Shown here one piece after another: positions 30,935 to 38,782 of a DNA stretch of 49,849 bases. The DNA is taken from the NCBI GenBank assembly GCA_947459525.1, contig CANHDW010000003.1:1-49849 (forward strand), read 5' to 3'. This stretch comes from Candidatus Caenarcanales bacterium (GTDB lineage Bacteria; Cyanobacteriota; Vampirovibrionia; LMEP-6097). Position 1 is the stretch's first letter; every line of letters begins with the position of its first letter. Under the pieces are notes generated by a model. That model saw only the letters and a list, made by a program, of their open reading frames with translations, searched no databases and had not been told where the DNA came from. The position numbers and the translations under genes were made by a program.

Positions 30935-32267
30935 GTTTTGATTTTAGGATTAGGCTTAAGTGATCTAATATATGGTCAGCACTTAAGGATTTATCCTGCT
31001 TAATTAATTTTATAATTTCGAGTTCATTAGGATCATCTAATTTAGGATAAATTATATTAATTTCGCTTTCTTTGCTATTTATAGCATCAACGCCATTTGC
31101 GATTATCATATCCAGATTTTTTTCTATTAATTTTTTTCGAGCATTTTCTATTAGGTCTTCAGATTCGAGAGAAAAGCCTACTGTTATTTGGAATGGGCTT
31201 TTTAGGGAAGATAAATGCTTGATTATGTCGGGATTTTCTTTGAGTTCTAGGGTGACGGTATCTGCGGTATTATTATCTTTTTTAATTTTCTTCGATAAAT
31301 GTTTCATCGGACTGTAATCTGATACGGCTGCTGCCATGATTACAGCATCTATCGATTCATTAAAGTTTCCTTCCATGGCTTTAAGCATTTCTTCTGATGA
31401 GCTAACTTTTAAAAGTAATAAATTGGGATGATCTAGTAGAGCGGATTTGATAGGATCTTTTCTATAATTTACTGTAGATACAAGTATGACATTAGCTCCA
31501 CGATAGAGGGCTTCTTGTGCTAGTGCAAATCCCATTTCTCCAGAGCTGTCGTTAGAAATGAATCTAACGGGATCTAAATATTCTTTAGTTCCACCAGCAC
31601 TGATAAGTATATTGTTGTCTAGCAAGTTCTGGGGTTTTCCTTTAGAGTTGAATTGTAATTTAGAATACTTAGACAATATCTTTTTGCTTAGTATTTTATT
31701 TACTGCATTGAGGATAGAGTCTAAATCTGCTAACCTACCTATTCCACTTGTTTTACAAGCCAAAGCTCCTGCGCTAGGTTGAATTACTGAATAAGCATAG
31801 TTATCTCTTAGCTTTTTGATATTATCTTGAACTCCTAGGTGTAGCCACATATTGGTATTCATGGCTGGAGCTATTACTACAGGGGCTTTAGTCGCTAGGA
31901 TTATATCGTAGATTAAATCATCACTAATAGCATGAGCGAGTTTGCCGATGCAGTTAGCAGTCGCTGGAGCTATCAATATGAGATCCGCTATTTGAGCTAA
32001 ATGTATATGGTCTATGTAAGAGTTATTGAGAAAGGGATTTACGGTTGATTCTTCGACTGTATGTTTAGAGTCTTTAGTAAATACTCTGTTGCAGCTTATG
32101 ACTTCTAAGCTTAGTGCACTGACGAAGCTTGCAGCTGAACTGCTTAAAACCACATAGACATTAGCTCCTAGTTTTTTTAACTGGGAAACTAATTCGACAG
32201 ACTTATAACTAGCTATGCCGCCAGTAACCCCAAGAACTATAGTCTTATTTTCAAGAGTTAGTTCCAC
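30897..32267 (-). CDS. coaBC: bifunctional phosphopantothenoylcysteine decarboxylase/synthetase
   Basis: The product joins CoaC and CoaB, successive coenzyme A synthesis steps. The N-terminal flavoprotein part shows LGVTGGIASYKSVELVSQLKK, HIHLAQIADLILIAPATANCIGKLAHAISDDL, the PAMNTNMW motif and LACKTSGIGRLAD with the active-site Cys. The C-terminal synthetase part shows ILISAGGTKEYLDPVRFISNDSSGEMGFALA, MAAAVSDYSP and VGFSLESEDLIENARKKLIEKNLDMIIAN. Length 456 is slightly above average because of lysine-rich linkers. It starts five bases after the small omega-like gene. Confidence 0.96.
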   Translation of the reverse strand: MELTLENKTIVLGVTGGIASYKSVELVSQLKKLGANVYVVLSSSAASFVSALSLEVISCNRVFTKDSKHTVEESTVNPFLNNSYIDHIHLAQIADLILIAPATANCIGKLAHAISDDLIYDIILATKAPVVIAPAMNTNMWLHLGVQDNIKKLRDNYAYSVIQPSAGALACKTSGIGRLADLDSILNAVNKILSKKILSKYSKLQFNSKGKPQNLLDNNILISAGGTKEYLDPVRFISNDSSGEMGFALAQEALYRGANVILVSTVNYRKDPIKSALLDHPNLLLLKVSSSEEMLKAMEGNFNESIDAVIMAAAVSDYSPMKHLSKKIKKDNNTADTVTLELKENPDIIKHLSSLKSPFQITVGFSLESEDLIENARKKLIEKNLDMIIANGVDAINSKESEINIIYPKLDDPNELEIIKLIKQDKSLSADHILDHLSLILKSKHEKHSHLTDRQT

Positions 32268-32272
32268 TTGAG

Positions 32273-32476
32273 TTAGTAACGATTTTCTACTCTGTGTAGG
32301 TAAACTTCTTTAATCGCTTTAAGAATGGGTGGGTAAGGACTAGGTTCTTCTTTATCCTGCTCTTTAATTCTTTTAGCTACACCAGCGATTTCTCTAGTCA
32401 TCTCATAGATATTCTCTTCGTAATCTATAATCTCACTTAAGAACTTATTAGTAGAATCACTCTGATCATTAGGCAT
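32273..32476 (-). CDS. rpoZ: possible RNA polymerase omega subunit, 67 aa
   Basis: The small protein sits directly upstream of coaBC, the common place of rpoZ. ENIYEMTREIAGVAKRIKEQ resembles the omega core helix (NRYELVxxAAxRAxxL), and PPILKAIKEVYLHRV resembles the following conserved segment. The usual NRF-type start of omega is replaced by YEENIYEM, so the call leans on position as much as on sequence. The ATG at 32476 lies 11 bases after the adk stop codon. An unrelated small protein is the alternative. Confidence 0.5.
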   Translation of the reverse strand: MPNDQSDSTNKFLSEIIDYEENIYEMTREIAGVAKRIKEQDKEEPSPYPPILKAIKEVYLHRVENRY

Positions 32477-32487
32477 AAGTCAAGTAA

Positions 32488-33150
32488 TTATACCACAGCT
32501 TGAGCTAAAGACTGTGTAATGCTTTTATAAACTTCGCCTGGGCTGAGTTCCGCATCTAATTCAATAAATTTACCTGCTTTATAATTATTATAGAATTGAG
32601 TTAAAGGTAAACCAGTTTCCACTTCATAAGTGCTGAGTCTTTTTTCTATAATTTCAGGATTATCATCTTTTCTTTGGTATAGATCTGAGCCACATAAATC
32701 ACAGCGGCCTTCTACTTTAGGTGGAGTGAATAGGATGTGAAACATACCTTTACAGCTCGGATCTTGAGTTTTAGAACACATTCTTCTGCCACTCAGTCTT
32801 TCTACAAGAATTTCTTTACGGACGTTTAAAGCGAATATATAATCGAGTGGGCTAACCTCGGCTAAGAATTTAGCTTGCTCTAATGTTCTTGGGTAACCAT
32901 CTAACAGAAATCTATTAGTGGCTTTTAATTTACTTTTAACTATTTCATTGACGATGTCGTCAGAGACTAGTTCTCCACGCTCAACTATAGCTTTAACTTC
33001 TTTCCCTAAAGCAGATTCACTCTTGATTTCAGTTCTGATAAGATCACCAGTGCTGATGTGCTCAAGTTTAAATTCCTCTGCAAGCCGAGCTGCTTGCGTT
33101 CCCTTTCCTGCACCCGCTGGACCGATAAATAAGATTCTTAGGTTTTCCAT
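32488..33150 (-). CDS. adk: adenylate kinase, zinc-binding LID type
   Basis: Adenylate kinase equilibrates ATP, ADP and AMP. IGPAGAGKGTQAARLAEEF is the P-loop, HISTGDLIRTEI the AMP site, LDGYPRTLEQAKFL the conserved PR motif and SGRRMCSKTQDPSCKGMFH...CDLCGSDLYQRKDDNPEIIEKRL the LID. Four cysteines in the LID suggest structural zinc, a feature of Gram-positive-type enzymes. Length 220 fits the long form. It lies between queA and the omega-like gene in the operon. Confidence 0.96.
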   Translation of the reverse strand: MENLRILFIGPAGAGKGTQAARLAEEFKLEHISTGDLIRTEIKSESALGKEVKAIVERGELVSDDIVNEIVKSKLKATNRFLLDGYPRTLEQAKFLAEVSPLDYIFALNVRKEILVERLSGRRMCSKTQDPSCKGMFHILFTPPKVEGRCDLCGSDLYQRKDDNPEIIEKRLSTYEVETGLPLTQFYNNYKAGKFIELDAELSPGEVYKSITQSLAQAVV

Positions 33151-33177
33151 CTATGGAGAAATTTTAACATGGGCGTG

Positions 33178-33201
33178 TAGCGAAACTCCAATTTCTGCGT
33201 T
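33178..33201 (-). mobile_element. truncated right end of the interspersed element after queA
   Basis: The 51-base gap between the queA stop and adk contains, on the minus strand, AAAACGCAGAAATTGGAGTT. This 20-base string is identical to one in the argJ copy. It begins right at the queA TAA codon. No matching left end is present. Confidence 0.6.
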
Positions 33202-34386
33202 TTAAAGCAAAAGGCAGCAGTCACCATAACTAAAGAATCGATATTTTTCTTCAACGGCTATCTGGTAAAGGGTTTTACATTCCTCTATGCCAATTAATGT
33301 GCTTACTAATAGTAGTAAAGTGGATTTAGGTAGATGAAAATTAGTGAGAAGCCCATCTATAATTTTAAATTTAAAATTTCCAGGATAAATATATAAATCA
33401 GTCTCACCACGTAATTTACCAGTAATAGCTATGCTTTCAAGACAGCGTAAGCTAGTAGTGCCGATAGCGATTACCCTCCTCCCTTCGGCTTTGGCTGACT
33501 GAATTTTATCCCAGTTTTCAGAGATAATTTCATAAGTCTCGAAATGCATCTTATGGTCTTTTACTTCGCTTACGCTGACAGGCTTAAAGGTTCCTATGCC
33601 TACATCTAGATTTAAGTCTATAAATTCAACTCCTTTTCTTGTAAGTGCTTGAATAATTTCTTCGGTGAAATGCAATCCAGCAGTAGGCGCTGCAATGCTG
33701 CTACCTAGAGAGTCTTGTTTAGAATAGACTGTCTGATAGCGTTCTTTATCACTATCTTCAGCACTCCTTTGTAGATAAGGTGGTATCGGCATAGTGCCGT
33801 GATTCGTGATTATGTTTATAAATTGCTCATAGCTTTTGAATTCAACTATCATCATCCCATCTTCATTCGAAGATCGCTGCACAACTCCATTTTCTGTGTT
33901 TCCCTTGAAAATAATTATTTCTTCGGATGAGCCACTTATGATATAAGATCGAGGGTTAGTTTTAATTTTTTTCCCAGGCTTAGCTAGAGCCGTCCAGCAA
34001 TATTTTTTATCATGGGACTGCTCGAAAATTCTAAATTCTGCATTTCCATAATCTCCATCATCCTCATGATCCGACAATTCTTTAACTAAAAGTATTTCGA
34101 TAGCTTTGTTTTCAGGCTTCTCTTTATCTATCACAAAAAATCTCGCTGCTAGCACTCTAGTGACATTCCTCACTAAAATATCACCGGCTTTTAGAATGGA
34201 GCATATATCTTTAAAGGATTTATGTTCGATATTTTTATTAAGTTCTTGTGAAATAGTGCCTTGGAGATTTGGTGCTTCCTGGATTTCTCGCTTATAATAG
34301 AGCAAGCGAGAATTATCCCTTTTATCTAGTGGATACTTAGCGACTAATTCCTCTGGTAGCTCAAAATCAAAATCGTCAATTAACAT
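33202..34386 (-). CDS. queA: tRNA preQ1(34) S-adenosylmethionine ribosyltransferase-isomerase, with insertions
   Basis: QueA converts preQ1 in tRNA to epoxyqueuosine. FDFELPEELVAKYPLDKRDNSRLL, LVRNVTRVLAARF, WTALAKPGKKIK, GTMPIPPYLQR, YQTVYSKQDSLGSSIAAPTAGLHFTEEI and LDVGIGTFKPVSVSEVKDHKMHFETYEI are conserved, followed by GTTSLRCLES and the end YRFFSYGDCCLLL. Length 394 exceeds the usual 340-356. The excess lies in SDHEDDGDYGNAEFRIFEQSHD after AIEILLVKEL and in NGVVQRSSNE before DGMMIVEF. Both match the interspersed element at DNA level, so both are in-frame insertions in loop positions. It is the first gene of the seven-gene operon. Confidence 0.95.
   Translation of the reverse strand: MLIDDFDFELPEELVAKYPLDKRDNSRLLYYKREIQEAPNLQGTISQELNKNIEHKSFKDICSILKAGDILVRNVTRVLAARFFVIDKEKPENKAIEILLVKELSDHEDDGDYGNAEFRIFEQSHDKKYCWTALAKPGKKIKTNPRSYIISGSSEEIIIFKGNTENGVVQRSSNEDGMMIVEFKSYEQFINIITNHGTMPIPPYLQRSAEDSDKERYQTVYSKQDSLGSSIAAPTAGLHFTEEIIQALTRKGVEFIDLNLDVGIGTFKPVSVSEVKDHKMHFETYEIISENWDKIQSAKAEGRRVIAIGTTSLRCLESIAITGKLRGETDLYIYPGNFKFKIIDGLLTNFHLPKSTLLLLVSTLIGIEECKTLYQIAVEEKYRFFSYGDCCLLL
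33870..33899 (-). mobile_element. 30-bp in-frame element fragment in queA
   Basis: This piece encodes NGVVQRSSNE, inserted between GNTE and DGMMIVEF. The surrounding string CACAGAAAATGGAGTTGTGCAG differs by one base from the right end of the intact element (17098-17120). The net addition is ten codons. Confidence 0.7.
34014..34075 (-). mobile_element. about 62-bp in-frame element fragment in queA
   Basis: The segment encodes HEDDGDYGNAEFRIFEQS, comparable residue by residue with HEDHEDDENAEIGVQQQC of the argJ copy. CATGAGGAT, GCAGAA and GCAGT are kept at the DNA level, with decay between them, so this insertion is older than those in argJ. It lies between AIEILLVKEL and the WTALAKPG block of QueA. 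Confidence 0.6.
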
Positions 34387-34395
34387 AGTTCCTCA

Positions 34396-35508
34396 ATGAT
34401 TAAACTGAGTATAATAATCACCACATATAATAGAGCAAATTTGCTTGAGCAATTGTTAAATGATATTTTAGAGCAGCATGTAACTTTAGCTCCTGAAGAG
34501 CAGTCTATTGAATTAATTCTTGTTGATAATAATTCTGGAGATGACACTAAAGCTGTTATTTATAAATTTATTGAAGCGAATACTTTAAGCGTGAAGTATG
34601 TCTTTGAACCTATACAAGGTATTGCCGCTGCACGCAATACTGGAATAGAGAAGTCGCAAGGTAATCTGCTGGCCTTTCTGCATGATGATATTTCTTTGGA
34701 TGAGGACTGGCTGAGAGAAGCTTATAAGTTAGCTTCTAATTGCTTGCAGCATGAAATAGGTGTCTATGGTGGGCGTTCTATACCTCTTTGGGAGGATGCT
34801 TTACCTGAATGGCTTGATTTAGAACCACCTTATGGTGTTGACCAAGATGTCTTCAGAGGACATAGTTATGGTGATGAAGAGAGATTTTATCCTTTCAATA
34901 CAGAGTTTGGTAAGGCGGATTATCCATCTGGCATAAATGTTTTTATCCGCAGAGAAATTTTTATTAACTGTGGAATTTTCAGAGTGGACTTAGGAGCTAA
35001 TGCTGAAGGTGGTCTTGGCTCACATGAGGATTATGAATTTTTTGATTACCTTGCTGCCATAAACATTCCAATGTTGTATGTGCCACAGTGTATAGTCTTT
35101 CACCCCATTAAACCAGAGCATCTAGACGAGCATTATGTAAGGACTAGTTATTTTAAAACAGGTAGAAGTCTTTATTGGATAGCTCATACTGACAGGCTTA
35201 AACGCTCTGCCCCAGATTTATTCCAAATTAATAGTGGAGATAGATTGTTTTATCCAGAGTTTACTAAAATTAAGATAGCTAGAATTCCTCTTTATCTTCA
35301 TTTAAAGATATTTTATGTAGCTTGTGAATTGCTCTACGTCCTAGTTTTATTTGATAAGAAAAAGTTACATTATGTTACTTTTAAGCTTTGTAGGACTTTA
35401 GGCGAGATGAATGCAGCTGTTCTTTTGGCACAAAGAGAGAAAAATAAGAAGTTTAGTTTTAAAGACAGGATTATAAAAAAGAAAGTGATCGAATTTAGAG
35501 AAGTGTGA
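34396..35508 (+). CDS. family 2 glycosyltransferase
   Basis: The 370-residue protein has a GT-A fold: LSIIITTYNRANLLEQLLNDIL at the start, ELILVDNNSGDDT (nucleotide-binding Asp), GIAAARNTGIEKSQGNLLAFLHDDISLDEDWL with the metal-binding HDD, and LGSHEDYEFFDYLA (ED catalytic motif). An amphipathic or hydrophobic C-terminal segment (LYLHLKIFYVACELLYVLVLF) suggests membrane association. The sugar and acceptor cannot be inferred; surface polysaccharide synthesis is probable. The start is nine bases from the divergent queA start, and the stop overlaps the convergent nagZ by 14 bases. Confidence 0.88.
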   Translation: MIKLSIIITTYNRANLLEQLLNDILEQHVTLAPEEQSIELILVDNNSGDDTKAVIYKFIEANTLSVKYVFEPIQGIAAARNTGIEKSQGNLLAFLHDDISLDEDWLREAYKLASNCLQHEIGVYGGRSIPLWEDALPEWLDLEPPYGVDQDVFRGHSYGDEERFYPFNTEFGKADYPSGINVFIRREIFINCGIFRVDLGANAEGGLGSHEDYEFFDYLAAINIPMLYVPQCIVFHPIKPEHLDEHYVRTSYFKTGRSLYWIAHTDRLKRSAPDLFQINSGDRLFYPEFTKIKIARIPLYLHLKIFYVACELLYVLVLFDKKKLHYVTFKLCRTLGEMNAAVLLAQREKNKKFSFKDRIIKKKVIEFREV

Positions 35509-37114
35509 GAATCTTGGTTAGTGCTTTATAGTGTACGAGGTTCGCACCAGCTAGATTAATGTCAGCGATTTTACTATCGAAATCACATTCAACATGAACA
35601 GTATTAGGAAAGTGTTTTTTAAAATTTAAAATAAGAGACAGCTGTGCAACTCCATCTTTAATAAGATTTTCTAATTTCGGATCGCTCCAGCACTGGAAAG
35701 TTAATATCAAATATTTTAAAGTACTCTTTGAGATTTCGTTTGATTCTTTTTCTAGGTGGTCTAATATTAAATCAATCAGAGACTCAGTTCCCGCGGAAAA
35801 TTTTATTAATTTGGCTTCTGGAAATACTTTCATGATCACTTCGCTCTCTAGCTTAGGGTGTTCAAAAACAAGAATATAATCAGGCTTAAGTGGGAGCAAA
35901 CTGGACAACTCAGCATTTAAACCATTTTGAGCTTTGTATTTTATTTGAATGCTGTCTTGAACTATGTTTGACATCTCTTGTATTAATTTTTCTCTATGGC
36001 TAGCGCCTAAAGTGTGTTTTATAGTACTGTTCTTATCTAAGTTAGAACTGTGTTGGCTTTCTAACACTGTTATTTTTTTAGTTTTAAGCTGATTTTTAGT
36101 TAGTTTAATTTTTTCGATGGAATTTTCGATACGCTCACGCAAAGATTTACTGAAATGGCAGGTAGGGCTAGATCTCTCTATCTCTAAGGCTTCGTCTAGA
36201 TTAGTGTTCCAGATAATTAGATCATTGCCAGCCTTTATCATTAATTCACAGATTCTTTTATAATCCCCAAATGCATTCAGAGCTTTCATCGTAATTTCAT
36301 CAGTTACACACAGACCTTTAAACTTAAGTTCTTGCTGAAGAAGACCTTCTACGAAAAAAGGATTAATGCTTGCTGGTAGTTTTTCTAATATTTCCTGCGT
36401 AACTTTATTGTGATGAGAAGTATTTCCTAAGAGTTTTTTTTGAATGCTCTCTGGAAGCTTATAAATAGCGTGGGCCGTCATGACCATGTCTATTTCAGAG
36501 TTTATCGCTGCACGAAAAGGCTCTAGATGATTATTAAAGGATGATTCTTCGCTTAGATCTATGTAAGGTAGAGAATAGTGAGAATCTTTACTAGAGTCGC
36601 CATGTCCAGGAAAGTGTTTGGCACAGTTAAGCAAGGGGTATTTTTTTAATTCATTGATGATAGTGGTAGCCTGCTTGGAGACTAGCTTGGCATCGTTCCC
36701 AAGGCTTCTCGTGCCGATAATGGGATTAAGAGGGTTAGTATTTAAATCTAAGCAGGGAGCGAAAACTAGATTAAAGCCCAAATCAATTAATTCAGAAGCA
36801 AAGAGCTGAGTGTGTGAATTTAAATAATCAGGATTCTTTCTGCTAGCAGTACCTAGAGCATAGAGACTTGGCAAGCTTGCTGAAACTTTTCTAAGGCGCT
36901 CTACCTTACCGCCTTCTTGATCGACGCTAATTAAAATATCTTCGCCTAATAAATCTTTTAAATCGGCGATGAGTTTTTTTAACTGAGCGGTTTCTTCTAT
37001 ATTGGTATCAAAAAGAATTAATCCAGCTGGCTTTAACTCTAAAAGTTTACTTACGGTTTCTTTGTCTAAAGTGGCTCCCTTAAAGCCACAGATGAAGAGA
37101 TTGCTGAGTTGCAT
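35495..37114 (-). CDS. nagZ: glycoside hydrolase family 3 (beta-N-acetylhexosaminidase, NagZ-like)
   Basis: The first 340 residues form the GH3 barrel. LNLVFAPCLDLNTNPLNPIIGTRSLG, NCAKHFPGHGDSSKDSHYSLP (the mobile loop with the acid/base His-Asp pair of NagZ) and KGLCVTDEITMKAL (nucleophile Asp) are conserved. NagZ removes GlcNAc from anhydro-muropeptides in wall recycling, here matching the M14 murein-type peptidase elsewhere in the window. A C-terminal extension of about 190 residues is not part of canonical cytosolic NagZ and resembles the second GH3 domain. LENLIKDGVAQLSL near the end may contain a decayed piece of the interspersed element. Confidence 0.85.
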   Translation of the reverse strand: MQLSNLFICGFKGATLDKETVSKLLELKPAGLILFDTNIEETAQLKKLIADLKDLLGEDILISVDQEGGKVERLRKVSASLPSLYALGTASRKNPDYLNSHTQLFASELIDLGFNLVFAPCLDLNTNPLNPIIGTRSLGNDAKLVSKQATTIINELKKYPLLNCAKHFPGHGDSSKDSHYSLPYIDLSEESSFNNHLEPFRAAINSEIDMVMTAHAIYKLPESIQKKLLGNTSHHNKVTQEILEKLPASINPFFVEGLLQQELKFKGLCVTDEITMKALNAFGDYKRICELMIKAGNDLIIWNTNLDEALEIERSSPTCHFSKSLRERIENSIEKIKLTKNQLKTKKITVLESQHSSNLDKNSTIKHTLGASHREKLIQEMSNIVQDSIQIKYKAQNGLNAELSSLLPLKPDYILVFEHPKLESEVIMKVFPEAKLIKFSAGTESLIDLILDHLEKESNEISKSTLKYLILTFQCWSDPKLENLIKDGVAQLSLILNFKKHFPNTVHVECDFDSKIADINLAGANLVHYKALTKILTLL

Positions 37115-37159
37115 AATGCTTTAATTATCTCACGGATATTTTATCATTAAGTTTTAAAG

Positions 37160-37177
37160 TATCTAATTTATTAGATA
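37160..37177. promoter_or_regulatory. HipB operator O1
   Basis: An 18-bp palindrome of the form TATC-N10-GATA, TATCTAATTTATTAGATA. This is the spacing of the E. coli HipB operator (TATCC-N8-GGATA). It is the most distal of three sites 40 bp apart in front of hipA. Confidence 0.75.
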
Positions 37178-37199
37178 TTTTGTAAATAATATTATTAAG

Positions 37200-37217
37200 T
37201 ATCTAATTTATTAGATA
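37200..37217. promoter_or_regulatory. HipB operator O2
   Basis: Identical 18-bp palindrome to the site at 37160, exactly 40 bp downstream, close to where a -35 element would be. Confidence 0.75.
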
Positions 37218-37234
37218 CTTAATAATATGGTGGG

Positions 37235-37257
37235 TATAATATCTGATAGATTGGATA
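37235..37257 (+). promoter_or_regulatory. hipA promoter -10 box overlapping HipB operator O3
   Basis: TATAAT at 37235-37240 overlaps the first base of TATCTGATAGATTGGATA (37240-37257), a third TATC-N10-GATA site, again 40 bp from O2. Binding here would block polymerase directly. The ATG of hipA follows six bases after the operator, so the leader is very short and has no Shine-Dalgarno sequence. Confidence 0.7.
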
Positions 37258-37263
37258 TTTTAT

Positions 37264-38445
37264 ATGGCTAATTCTGATTGGGCGAAAGTCTATTTAAATG
37301 ATGATTTTGTTGGTTATTTAGAAGAACAACCAGGTGGAAGAACTTGTTTTACTTATGATGAGAGTTTTATACAAAGCAGTAATAATCCAGTATCGGTAAC
37401 ATTACCTTTAAATATAAATAAGCATTATTCTGAAAATGGCTTACATCCTTTTTTTGATAATCTTGTCGCAGAGGGATGGCTTGCACAGATTCAAGCTAAA
37501 GCTTTAGGTATCCGTGAAAATGATCGATTTAAATTATTAATGGCTTTTGGTTATGATTTGATCGGGGCTATGACGGTAGTCGATCCAGATCCACAGTATC
37601 AAATCCACCTTGATAAAAATGATTATGTAAAAAAAATAGCTGTAAAATCTAAAGCTTCTATGTCTGGTGTGCAGCCTAAAATACTAGTAACTTTAGGAGA
37701 AAATGGTTTCGTACCTGTCAATTTAGGAGAGACTTCTACGTATATTGCGAAGCTGAAAGGTAAGTATCCATTAATTTTAGAGAATGAATATCTTTGCATG
37801 AAGGTAGCTGAAATTTTACTCAGACCTGATGAAGTTGCAGAAACTCAGCTTGCTGAGATAGAAGGTATTGGTGAGGCATTATTGGTGAAACGCTTTGACA
37901 GGCTTGAAAATAAAACTAAAGTACATTTTGAAGAATTTGCTTCGCTGCTACACATGAAGGCTATAGATAAATATGATTTAAGCTATAAAGATTTAGCTGA
38001 TTATATGAATAACAGTGAACTATGTAATAAAGTTGACGTTGAAAAGCTCTTTAGAAGGGTTTTGGCTTGTATACTTTTAGGCAATACTGATGCACATTTG
38101 AAAAATTTTGCTATGTTATATAATGCTGCTGGTCTAAAGTTAAGCCCTCTGTATGATATGGTTTTTGTGAGATATTATGAAGAACTGACCCCTAATCTAG
38201 CTTTAGGGTTTAATTCTAAACTTGACTTGCCCTTAGGCGATATCAAAGCTAAGCATTTAAAGATACTTTGTGCAGATTTTAATTTACGTGAAGCTGTTTT
38301 AGAACAGGCAGTAAAAGATTTTTCTTCTAAGTTGGATCAAGTCTATGATTTTATAGAAGCTTGTAAAAAGGTAAATCCTTCGTTGAGAAAAGCTTTTAGG
38401 GAGCATATTAAAAAAAGATGGAACGGCATATTCAAAAATATTTAA
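37264..38445 (+). CDS. hipA: HipA-family serine/threonine kinase toxin
   Basis: The 393-residue protein has the N-terminal subdomain-1 segment (VYLNDDFVGYLEEQPGGRTCFTYD...PVSVTLPL) and the kinase-like core. SKASMSGVQPKILVTL is the ejectable P-loop, LLVKRFDRLENKTKVHFEEFASLL follows, LLGNTDAHLKNFAMLY is the catalytic loop Asp and LSPLYDMVFVRYY the metal-binding DFG-like segment. HipA phosphorylates a tRNA synthetase and induces dormancy in E. coli; the target here is unknown. It is a full-length single-chain form. The gene precedes hipB, the opposite of the E. coli order, and overlaps it by 28 bases. Confidence 0.9.
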   Translation: MANSDWAKVYLNDDFVGYLEEQPGGRTCFTYDESFIQSSNNPVSVTLPLNINKHYSENGLHPFFDNLVAEGWLAQIQAKALGIRENDRFKLLMAFGYDLIGAMTVVDPDPQYQIHLDKNDYVKKIAVKSKASMSGVQPKILVTLGENGFVPVNLGETSTYIAKLKGKYPLILENEYLCMKVAEILLRPDEVAETQLAEIEGIGEALLVKRFDRLENKTKVHFEEFASLLHMKAIDKYDLSYKDLADYMNNSELCNKVDVEKLFRRVLACILLGNTDAHLKNFAMLYNAAGLKLSPLYDMVFVRYYEELTPNLALGFNSKLDLPLGDIKAKHLKILCADFNLREAVLEQAVKDFSSKLDQVYDFIEACKKVNPSLRKAFREHIKKRWNGIFKNI

Positions 38446-38756
38446 AAACTATAGTTACTGAGATTAAGTCTGAGCGAAAAAAGCAGAAAGTATCTCAAAA
38501 AAGATTATCTGCCTTAACGGGAATTAGCACTCAAACTATTTCACGTTTTGAACAAGCTGAGGAGAATATACAGTTTTCTACTGTACTTCAACTTGCAGAT
38601 GCCTTAGGCTTGCATCTCGAAATTGCTTCACCAAGAGGTTTTCAATTGCTAGTTAAAAGACTTTTGCGATATGCTTTAGAGAAAGATATACCTGAAGTGG
38701 CTGATTTAATGCTTGATGAGGAGATTAGAGCTATCGTGCAGAGGGTGATTCAGTAA
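38418..38756 (+). CDS. hipB: HipB-like XRE-family antitoxin/repressor
   Basis: The 112-residue protein has a helix-turn-helix at about residues 15-65: IKSERKKQKVSQKRLSALTGISTQTISRFEQAEENIQFSTVLQLADALGL. It ends in a helical tail (LLKRLLRYALEKDIPEVADLMLDEEIRAIVQRV) that presumably pairs with HipA or forms the dimer. It neutralises HipA and represses its own operon by binding the three palindromes at 37160-37257. Its start overlaps the hipA end by 28 bases, so both come from one message and toxin is made first. Confidence 0.9.
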   Translation: MERHIQKYLKTIVTEIKSERKKQKVSQKRLSALTGISTQTISRFEQAEENIQFSTVLQLADALGLHLEIASPRGFQLLVKRLLRYALEKDIPEVADLMLDEEIRAIVQRVIQ

Positions 38757-38782
38757 TTTTAAGAGACTAGGGTTATATTTAT

